From Phymatolithon calcareum (lineage: Eukaryota; Rhodophyta; Florideophyceae; Hapalidiales): a stretch of DNA of 64,000 bases. A program made the translations under genes and the position numbers. This document shows, piece by piece, positions 55,828 to 64,000 of the stretch. Below the pieces are notes generated by a model. That model ran no database searches and was not told where the DNA came from. It was given only the letters and a program-made list of their open reading frames with translations. Location: the NCBI GenBank assembly GCA_977006965.1, contig OZ345365.1, positions 1,054,001-1,118,000 of the forward strand. Direction: 5' to 3'. Each line of letters begins with the position of its first letter. Positions within the stretch are counted from its first letter, which is position 1.

Positions 55828-57507
55828 ATGGATCTTACTGCTGGGGCGGGTGCTCAAGAAAATGAAGAGCGCCAGATGAACGTGCAGTCTCCTGGAATCG
55901 ACGAAAACGCTGATGAAGATCACATGAACAAGATGGGATTACTGTTGCAGTTTAGTGCACCGGACATACCTGCAGAACCTCTTCGCACTGCTGAATTGTA
56001 CAAGACTTCCATCGAGGAAGGAAAGCACCTGGACGCAATGCCCAATCTAGGAGAGCTGCTGGAAGAGGCTGAGGAAGTTGTTCGAGAAAATGATCCTCGT
56101 GCAGCTCAATTATACATGAAAGCAATTGAGGAAGGCGAAAACATTCAGGCTATGAATAATCTGGGGTGGATGTTGCATAAAGGTCGCGAAGGCTTCCCCA
56201 CAGACCCTCCGCGTGCCGTACAGTTTTATACCCGGGCAATCAACGTGGGCAGACATATACACGCCATGGTCAATCTTGGATACTTGTTACAACACGGTGC
56301 AGATGGTGTTCCGGCAGATCCTGCTCGAGCAGTACAACTACATACGCAAGCAATCGAAGAAGGAGGGGACGTGAACGCAATGAACAACTTGGGATGGATA
56401 TTAAAAGATGGACAAAACGACATACCAGCAGATCCACTTCGCGCCGTGGAGCTGTATACTCGGGCTATCAACGAAGGTCGGCATGTATTAGCCATGGTCA
56501 ATCTGGCGATTTTGCTTGAAGAAGGCGCTATTGGTGTTCCAGCAGACCCTCCTCGGGCAGCTCAACTATACATGCAAGCAATCGAGGAAGGAGCAAACAT
56601 TAAGGCTATGAATAATCTAGGATGGATGTTGCATGAAGGTCGAGAAGGCGTACCGGCTGACCTGCCTCGTGCAGCAGAGCTCTATAACCGTGCTATCAGC
56701 GAGGGCAGACATATAAGTTCAATGGTCGACCTTGGATACCTGCTGCATGATGGAGCCGATGGTGTTCCGGCAGACCCTCCTCAAGCAGCTCAACTATACA
56801 TGCAAGCAATCGAGGAAGGCGAAAACGTTCAGGCTATGAATAATCTTGGATGGTTGTTACATGAAGGTCGCGAAGGCGTACCGGCAGACCCACCTCGTGC
56901 CGTACAGCTCTATACCCGGGTTATCATCGAGGGCAGACATATACACGCCATGGTCAATCTTGGATACTTGTTACAACACGGTGCAGATGGTGTTCCGGTA
57001 GATCCTTTTCGAGCAGTACAACTACATACGCAAGCAATCGAAGAAGGTGAAGACGTAGAGACAATGAACAACTTGGAATGGATATTGCAAGATGGCCGAG
57101 ACGGCGTGCCGGCAGATCCAGTTCGGGCCATGGAGCTGTACACCCGTGCCGTCGAGGTTGGTAGGAATGCACTAGCCATGATCAACCTGGGACTCATGCT
57201 GCAAAATGGGAAACCTGGAGTCCCAGCTAACGTGCATAAAGCCGTTGAACTCTATGAAAGTGCCATCGATGAATTGGGTGATGTAGACGCCATGGTATTA
57301 TTAGGCCGGTTCCTAGAAAAAGGCAGTGATGCAATGCCTGCAGACGTGCCCCGTGCAGTGCGGTTGTACACGCTCGCCATTAACAAGTCTGCGAATGCGA
57401 ACGCATTGGTGAATTTGGCAGTGCTACTGAAAAGTGGGGCGGAGAAGGTTGTAGCTGATCCGAAACGCGCTATGGAATTGATTAGAAGAGCCTATTCTAA
57501 ATTGTAG
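55828..57507 (+). CDS. Sel1-like-repeat solenoid protein (SLR gene 5, 14 units)
   Basis: An intact 559-residue gene: 27-residue leader (MDLTAGAGAQENEE...) plus exactly 14 units of 38 residues (27 + 532 = 559), ending in the cap MELIRRAYSKL. Unlike genes 1-3 it has no shortened unit 5 and no 40-residue unit. Units 3-5 closely match units 9-11 (for example RHIHAMVNLGYLLQHGADGV in both units 4 and 10); the corresponding DNA copies lie 684 bp apart, exactly six units, so a six-unit block was duplicated inside the gene. No upstream open extension like that of genes 1 and 2. Probably a soluble cytosolic or nuclear scaffold; binding partner unknown. A LINE-B landed 64 bp past the start of its 3' flank. 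Confidence 0.92.
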   Translation: MDLTAGAGAQENEERQMNVQSPGIDENADEDHMNKMGLLLQFSAPDIPAEPLRTAELYKTSIEEGKHLDAMPNLGELLEEAEEVVRENDPRAAQLYMKAIEEGENIQAMNNLGWMLHKGREGFPTDPPRAVQFYTRAINVGRHIHAMVNLGYLLQHGADGVPADPARAVQLHTQAIEEGGDVNAMNNLGWILKDGQNDIPADPLRAVELYTRAINEGRHVLAMVNLAILLEEGAIGVPADPPRAAQLYMQAIEEGANIKAMNNLGWMLHEGREGVPADLPRAAELYNRAISEGRHISSMVDLGYLLHDGADGVPADPPQAAQLYMQAIEEGENVQAMNNLGWLLHEGREGVPADPPRAVQLYTRVIIEGRHIHAMVNLGYLLQHGADGVPVDPFRAVQLHTQAIEEGEDVETMNNLEWILQDGRDGVPADPVRAMELYTRAVEVGRNALAMINLGLMLQNGKPGVPANVHKAVELYESAIDELGDVDAMVLLGRFLEKGSDAMPADVPRAVRLYTLAINKSANANALVNLAVLLKSGAEKVVADPKRAMELIRRAYSKL

Positions 57508-57583
57508 ACCACATTTATATAATCCGCAACAGAATGAATTGTAACCTGCGTTGAGGAGCGTATTGGGAAACCGATGGGTGTAC

Positions 57584-58034
57584 ATTTTTATTGCAATTTT
57601 TTAAAGCCCCACAGTCATACGAATATACGGGCAAGGCTTCCTCAGGTGCTACCCTCACTAGGCGGCTCTACTCTTATATCTGGTATTCTATATGAGTCCC
57701 TAATTTGTATGTACTCGGTTGTTCTAATAGCTCTTCGTAGACCTTTTCGATGTGTCGCTTCTTCTTTCAGTACAGGTCTTCTTCATTCTGCATACTCTCG
57801 ATGATGCTTTTGCTGAAGAGCAAAATGTCATCTAATGCCTTCTCAGTTGCCGCTCTGTCTTCTTCCTTGAGTGCATCGGCTGATAAGTTGCGATCCAGTG
57901 TCTCCATGTGCTGTCTCAGACAGCCTGTCTGACTTTGTTGCCGAATCTATCTGCCATCGTTGTTATAGACACTTCGGGAAATCTTCCAAAAAGCGTACTG
58001 AACCGCCAGTTGCCTGTGTTTCATTTGTGGAAAT
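57584..58034 (-). mobile_element. LINE-B insertion after SLR gene 5
   Basis: A 451-bp 5'-truncated insertion between exact 13-bp duplications CCGATGGGTGTAC (57571-57583 and 58035-58047). A-rich tail at the left (ATTTTTATTGCAATTTTTT on +). Nearly identical to 52566-53000, apart from a 10-base-scale duplication (CAGACAGCCTGTCTGAC region) and a few substitutions, so both copies are young. Confidence 0.9.
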
Positions 58035-58364
58035 CCGATGGGTGTACTGTAAATTAGCTTCTAAATATGTGAAGTCAGCATACAGTGAAGGATGAATTTG
58101 TTAGATAGAGTTAACGAGGGTGGCCTGGTGAGGGAAGGGATGAACTGGCTAAAAATCTGCCTAGAGAGATATCCATGGGCCCGTTAAGTTGTTTCACTCT
58201 CAGGGTCGGCAAGGTCGTGGGCATTCGCTCTCGTAGCTTGCTTTAGATGCAATTCTTTACTCGCTGCGATGAGCGGTGCGTTTTACGCTATCGGATGCTC
58301 CAACAAACTGACTGGGGGCTGCTTGTCCGTCCCCAGGAATAACGGCAGCATCCTATCACTGTCA

Positions 58365-59574
58365 CATATTCATGGATACGTTCGCAGAAGCTGCCGCCCA
58401 AGTAACAAGAACAGTGTCTGACCATCCAGCGCATTTATTTGGGGATGACGTTCTTCTTCAGGCAAAGAATGCAAAAGGATTGCAAAAACTATTGGACATA
58501 GCTACGAAGTGGGCAGCCGAGAACTCCATGAAATGGAACTGGAAGCCAGGAAAGAGCGAGGTCCTTAAGTACAAAGGACTCCCAAAAAAGAAATTCTTCC
58601 TTGCAGGAAAAGAGCTGCACCAAGCCTGGAGACTGTCCTACCTCGGGATCAGTATGAACAATAACTGAGTCACCGACAATACAGCAATCTCAAGAGTTCG
58701 GAATGCGATGGGATGGATACACGAACTCCGCCAAATTGGCTTGAACGTCAGAGGACACTAACCAACTACGTGCATCAGGATTTTCAAGTCGTTGATTCTC
58801 CCCAAATGGGAGTATGCCATTCAACTGACACCGATCACGAAACGACTACTATCGGCAATTGAAGCAGCAGAAGGTCTTTTCTGCAGATACGTTTTAGGAA
58901 AATATGTCGAGTATCGAAGGGAGAGAATGCGAGTGCTCTGCCGTCTCGCCAGCCCACAGATGAGGAGAATGCACAAGGCTGAAAGGTTTGCCTTAAGCTT
59001 TGTAAGACAGAGGAAGTTCCTGGAGCTTTCAGAAGAATACCAGGGAAAAGAAGAAGATCTGGAAGACGCATCAAAGGACATTGGGTATCTCAGGGAAGAG
59101 GAACACCTTGAAGAAGCAAGCGGAAGAATGTATGGTGTCAAAAAAGCGACACCTACAAGCAACAGTCAAAGTCTGGTCGTTGGAAGAAGAGAGTCGGACA
59201 GTTAAAATCCCGATCGGCGTACCGGACGACCTACCAGGAGTGCTATATATAAGGGACAGAACTACGAGGTTGAGATGCCTGAGAGTCATTTTCAACAGAG
59301 TTCCTTTGCGGAGAAAATCAATTATGGCGAAATACTTTGGGGCTTGTGCTGTGGTGGACCTTATCGTGTTGCAACGTATACTGCGGTCTATGAAGATGGA
59401 CCAAGAAACGGAATATGAATGCAAAAGACTTACTCGGGCCCTCACAGGGAGAGAAATTCGAATTAAGGAGATATTAGAAGGAGAGTAGAGAGATGAGTAT
59501 CGAAAACAGCGAGAACCTTCCATGTTACTCAATTTGAGGCTTTGGGAGCTTTTAAAATAAATCAACATATATCC
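58365..59574 (+). mobile_element. LINE-A copy, longest, with target duplication
   Basis: A 1210-bp insertion between exact 13-bp duplications CCTATCACTGTCA (58352-58364 and 59575-59587). The + strand encodes AHLFGDDVLLQAKNAKGLQK (RT catalytic block; GDD in place of ADD), SMKWNWKPGKSEVLKYKGL, LHQAWRLSYLGISMNNN, a TGA at 58666, GWIHELRQIGLNVRGH, a stop, CIRIFKSLILPKWEYAIQL, EAAEGLFCRYVLGKYVEYRR, MRRMHKAERFALSFVRQRKF, then, after a frame change, LPGVLYIRDRTTRLRCLRV with IFNRVPLRRK and GREIRIKEILEGE. The 3' end is TTTTAAAATAAATCAACATA followed by TATCC, not a poly(A). 5'-truncated within the RT domain. Confidence 0.9.
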
Positions 59575-59869
59575 CCTATCACTGTCAGGTCTAAAGTCTA
59601 CTGCGATACGTACGTGCGAATTAGTGACCTAACTTGACGATCTCTTAGTGCCTCCATCCTGTGATTATTTCGACTCTCGGGTTTGTTTGTTATTACGATC
59701 TGACACTTGCGGGAGGCCTCCCGACGTGGGTGCACCATAGGATCTCCTGGCGGTGTCTTTCTTAATCTTCTTGTTTCATCATTGACCGAGCAGACATTTG
59801 CAAGCCACTCTCTTTTTCGACAGCACTACGAGTTCAGATTCCCAGTGAGATGGCACAAAGTACAGCTGA

Positions 59870-61140
59870 GACTGCGTTGTAGCTGATTCCATTATCTAGC
59901 CACTCCTTTCAATCTTGACGCGATTTGCTTTTGTCATACTCTCTCCGATCTGGCCCTTCTGATCTCAATAAAGCGATTTTTCTCCTATTTTGGAATCGCG
60001 TTCCTTCTCTTCGCAGTGTGCTCGAAAATGCCATGAATTTATAGCGGGGCTACTCGTCTTTAAGTACGGGGAATGTCAAATTCTTCGTTCTCTCATGTCT
60101 AGCTTTTCATTCATGTAACTCGTTGACAAAAGATGGAAAATCGTCGTTTTCACTGTCCAGACAACTCGTTTTTGCATGTCAACCAAACTAAGCTACACTT
60201 GCACCTTAAAAAGGATATACACAATGAAAGTCTACCAATTCTTCAAGACAGACAGGTGTGAAAACATTAGGATTGGTGAATGTTTTAACTCACGCTTCAG
60301 TTTCGACTTAAAAATTCGGGGTGGGAATTGATGTGGAATGAAGATATGTCGTCCTTTTTTCCAAAGAGGGCATTCAGTCATACTTCTAGTAGAACACGTG
60401 ATGATTTCTATATCAAAATACTCGCGAAAAGGAGGTTTGCCTCGTTTTTACACCTTCCAACTGCCCGGCTACACAGAGCGCCAGTAATTGAGAAATAGAT
60501 GTAAACTGGGGTCGTACAACCTTCGGATAGCTGGTGTCATTCTGCCCAATTGAGTTTGAAGGCAAGCAGTAATTCGCCACAGTTTCGTCAATTATTGTGC
60601 ATTGAACAATGAAGAAACCGTGTCGTATGCTTAATGTTCTCAAAATCATCTGTGAACAACTCTGCTCTCACATTCTCAAGCACCCCATATCGCACGTGGA
60701 AACGATAGCCGTATTTTGAACGTGGACTTTAAATCGGCATCCTGCAAAAGACGATAATGCAGGGGAAATGTGTATGAGAGTAGAGACGGCGCTTCATAGG
60801 AAAGCTAGAAACACCTGAACTTCACAAGTTGCTCGAGCAACAAAGGTCACCGCGATATAACCCATGCGTGAGCGCATGTACGTAGTGATGGAATATTACT
60901 GTTCGAGGGGGCAAGTGGGGAATTGGCTTATCTCTCTCATGCTAGGCAGCTTAAAGAGAGTCCTTTCTTAGTCACCAAAGTGTCAATTGTAGATTTTCTC
61001 ATCCAAAACATGTTTATTAAGTAGTGCGGTGTACCTACTTATGTCTGAATATCATTTGGGTTCACAGCGACCCCTAATATTCCAATCCACTCAAATTTAC
61101 AAACGCTCCGCACCTTCTCCTAATTATTCGTGGACCATTT
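59870..61140. repeat. Segments D and C, partial copy 4
   Basis: 59870-60235 matches segment D at 33340-33715; 60260-61140 matches the left part of segment C (TTTCGACTTAAAAA at 60301, GAGGGCATTCAGTC at 60366, TTAGTCACCAAAGTGTC at 60968). Here D and C are contiguous, which suggests they are parts of one long dispersed unit. Confidence 0.7.
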
Positions 61141-61542
61141 TTGTTTGAGGAAATTCGCTGCATGGACCGAAAAAGGTGGCAAAATTCGTTAAATCGGCAC
61201 CCTTGCAAAAACTACTACTCGTTACGATTTCAGCTAGACAGCCGCTTATCATTACACGTAATTAAGAGGATTTATTGAGAAGGTACCATGTGTCCCAACT
61301 TGAGGAAAGTCGGCACCTTTCTAATCGCATTATACTAGCATCGAGAGTTGTCAGTTATCTTATTCAGAATTGTATAATATAACGTCAATGGCTCGTGCCA
61401 CTTCATTCTCTTCGGTAGGGGTCCATGTGGGCTTGTTCAGGGTTCTACTCAGTGTACCAATTGCCCGTGCTCCTTGACTACCCATATCTTCAATCAGCTT
61501 CCTTATTATTACACTACTAATCCGCTACGCAAAGTACTCTGC

Positions 61543-61660
61543 ACCTCGTCACGAAACGCCCACTAGAATGGCGGGCGGGAAAACTCAGGATTCAATGCAA
61601 TCCTATCTCAGTCCTGTACAGGATTGTTGGTGTTTGCACTCGATCGCCGGAATGTACCAG
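61543..61660 (-). mobile_element. LINE-B-type fragment
   Basis: GAAACGCCCACTAGAATGGC, GGGCGGGAAAACTCAGGATTC, then CTGTACAGGATTGTTGGTGT and TTGCACTCGATCGCC match 12655-12750 (GAAACGCCCACCGGAATGG...) of the LINE-B in the SLR pseudogene. Confidence 0.7.
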
Positions 61661-62229
61661 ATATGCTCCAAATTGGCTTGCAATGCAGAATGGCAGATTG
61701 GCATGGTCATTTCAGAATTGCACGGCTGTCGACTCAAGAAAGTGTCCATTTTTAAATCCATGGAGTGCGCAAACGCGCTGAAGAAGAAGAAATGAAGAAC
61801 AGAGTAATATCTTTGAATGACTATTAGATCTCATTGAAATACATACAGCAAGCTCACATACCGCTTCATGTCTATCGTCTCTTAACTGCACCTGATGCAA
61901 GAGTGGAAAAATCATGACAAATGAGAGTCGATAGCATATGATGTATGGATTTTCTAGCGTGGTTTCTTTCTCCAGGGCATTAGGAGTATTCTTCAAAAAG
62001 ACGCCCATGATGCCGGCATCTACGTGAATCCTCAGTGAGCTAGTTCTTCACAGAGTTTCCATGAATTGTTTTATGCGCTGAATGAATTGTGAGGAAGGTC
62101 TCGCACTCATTGTGCTCCTGCCTAAAAGTAGAAAAGAGCAAGAAAGTGTCAAAAAATACGATACAGTGACTTTATAGGCTCCGATTCAAATATTGTCGGT
62201 ATCGCCATATTTTACTGCTTATCTATATA

Positions 62230-63411
62230 CAGCAGATGGTGTGTTCATGGACGTTCTTACTGAGAGCTTTTTCAAGAATTCTGTTTCATTATTCAAACAG
62301 CCCGGCCACGTTTCACGCGGATGGCGTCATACTTCGCGCTATTTCCCCAACAGGGCTTCAAATTCTCCTGGACATCGCCTCAGACTGGGCCGCCTCTACC
62401 GAGATAGTTTGGAATACTACTGTCGGGAAGAGTTGCGTCATAACTCCTAATCGTGCAAACGAAAGCTTCAAATTCGTTCTTGCATGAAAAGAAATCGAGA
62501 CTGTGTCTGAATCTACATACTTGGGCATATGCCTATCTTCGAACGGCGTAACAGAAACTTCTACGCTTTCAAGAATAGATGCTACACAGAATCGATTGAT
62601 GGTTCTCAGAAACATCGGACTCCACGGAAAAGGGTTCACACCCTCGACATGCTTAAGACTATATAAGGCGCTCGTTTTGTCAATGACGGAGTATCTTCTT
62701 CGGTTCGCAGACCTTACGAGTAACATCTTCCGCGCACAGGTCGCTCTAGAGAGCAACCTGTTCTCAAGAATGATGAGCACCTGGTGCAAGAACATGTAGG
62801 GCCGCTTTCGAGGAATATGCCGCCTGGAGTCCATTCAACTACGCCAAGCATTTGAGCTCCAAGTTCATAACAGCACGGAAACTTCGAAGAAAAAAAGCAA
62901 TTGAGCTTCCCAATGGCACAACACGACTGGAAATATTGAACGTGACAACGATGTGAATCACAAAGCTCTTCTCTTTACCCCTACAGAAGTATTTGTGCGC
63001 GACCTTGATGCCACGACAAATGTACACGCAAGAACGGAAAAGAACGCAAAAGAAGAATGGGATGCATGTCTCCCTCCCAAAGCCACTGGAAGCGAGGGCT
63101 GGTGCCCTCCTCAGCCCATCAAGAACGAGCTACCACCATTTCTCACCCCCAAAAAAGGGAAGCACAGGCTTCTTTGCACTCACTGGTTATTTAACCGTTT
63201 CCCATACTCCTGACAAGAGCAAGCAAGCAATGAAGATTCCGAACAAGATGAAGCTCTCAAGGATATTTCAAACTTAATGCATAAACAACGGCTTTCCGAT
63301 TTTCAAAAAGAGAAGCTGGAAATGGCAGTTGATACTGTCCACAGAAAATGTCCGAAATCAACTACTTAAGGACCTACATCCCGATCTTAGATTTTCACTT
63401 TTATTTTTATG
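62230..63411 (+). mobile_element. LINE-F reverse transcriptase fragment
   Basis: Diverged from LINE-A/B/G. FHADGVILRAISPTGLQILL is a decayed RT catalytic block (HADG in place of FADD). It is followed by TVGKSCVITPNRANESFKF, a stop, STYLGICLSSNGVTETSTLS, LYKALVLSMTEYLLRFADL, RAQVALESNLFSRMM and, in later frames (63100-63213), LPPFLTPKKGKHRLL with LFNRFPYS, the same C-terminal motif as the other LINEs. The 3' end is GATCTTAGATTTTCACTTTT then ATTTTTAT at about 63411. Catalytically dead. Confidence 0.78.
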
Positions 63412-64000
63412 AGCTTGGGAATCCGAGAAGCTCATTGGACACTTCCTGTTATGGTAGTACATAATTGGCTAAGCAAAAAAAGTCCTCGCGCCGTGGAAAC
63501 TTTTTCTAGAAATTCTCAGCAGAGGGTTCCTTGAAAAATCGGAACAGCTCCTTAAACGCGCAATTTAAGACCACTTCCTAATCCGTTCTTCGCATTTCGA
63601 AAACTATTATAGAAAGCCAAGAATGTAGGTTATCCAAAAATCAAAAAAAATCAAAGAAAGGAGATGAAATAAGGAGTGTAGAGCACTTTTCGTAATTCTG
63701 ATCTTGAAAAAGAATCGCCTACAAAGATGGACAATTATCTCGAAAAGGACTCGATGAATTTCTTATTGCCTCTGTGAAAAGTTTCAAATGGTTGTAGACA
63801 AAAGTTTCCAATATTCGGCTCATTACAGAAAAATGCTTACTGTGTTTCCTTTGAACAGTTTCAGCTTCTCGTCGGGGCGCAATGTGCATTTTACTACATT
63901 TTTCGCCTGTTCCTTTGCCGATTTTAAAAAACTTTTCGTCTCTTGTTTGCCACCTAGACGTTCGATTTTACCAAATTTGCGGTATTCCTGTAGTATTCTA
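63412..64000. other. No gene recognised
   Basis: Nothing assignable in the last ~590 bases. Confidence 0.4.

Noticed and set aside
8955-57507. CRISPR array or tandem satellite
   Set aside because: The regular 114-bp periodicity is protein-coding Sel1 units, not short identical repeats with spacers.

Overview
The window reads as nuclear DNA of a eukaryote, probably an alga or another protist; I cannot name the species. Evidence: a eukaryotic-type tRNA-Glu without encoded CCA, many non-LTR retrotransposon (LINE) fragments, hAT-like and pogo-like DNA transposons, a solo LTR, low gene density and no operons. A red alga with intron-poor genes would fit but this is a guess.

The central feature is a dispersed family of Sel1-like-repeat (SLR/TPR-like) solenoid genes, all on the + strand: two related intact genes (about 9.1-10.8 kb and 27.0-28.4 kb), one intact gene (55.8-57.5 kb), one long gene broken by two insertions (44.0-47.4 kb), one decayed 5' copy (12.45-13.9 kb) and one 3' fragment (30.55-30.93 kb). 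All five loci with a 5' end share an ATG followed by a 27-residue leader and then units of 38 residues (114 bp); the four genes with both ends and the 3' fragment share a C-terminal cap ending in RRAYSN or close to it. Unit numbers are 15, 12, 14 and (after subtracting insertions) 19. The two sister genes differ by exactly three units.

Around these genes lies a graveyard of transposons whose insertion sites can often be read to the base: LINE insertions with 7-15 bp target-site duplications (including 24-bp and 60-bp micro-insertions), a solo LTR (TG..CA, 5-bp duplication), a retroposed element (13-bp duplication), a pogo/Tigger-like element (TA duplication, 24-bp terminal repeats), two hAT-like MITEs (8-bp duplications), and a ~1 kb foldback element. 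Several are nested inside each other, and paralogous copies supply the empty sites.

Layout: 0-3.4 kb sparse, tRNA-Glu; 3.4-4.6 kb glycerophosphodiester phosphodiesterase pseudogene; 4.9-8.3 kb unassigned; 8.3-14.5 kb SLR gene 1 and SLR pseudogene with LINEs; 14.5-16.3 kb hAT-like transposase; 17.9-18.9 kb foldback; 21.7-22.6 kb pogo-like transposase fossil; 24.4 kb hypothetical ORF; 26.4-28.5 kb SLR gene 2; 29-36.6 kb nested LINEs; 36.8-40.3 and 47.5-52 kb two copies of a long segment carrying GT14 glycosyltransferase pseudogenes (further partial copies at 41.6 and 59.9 kb); 44-47.4 kb broken SLR gene 3; 52-55.3 kb LINEs; 55.8-57.5 kb SLR gene 5; 57.6-63.4 kb more LINEs. No biochemical function for the SLR proteins can be read from sequence; solenoids of this class usually act as protein-binding scaffolds.
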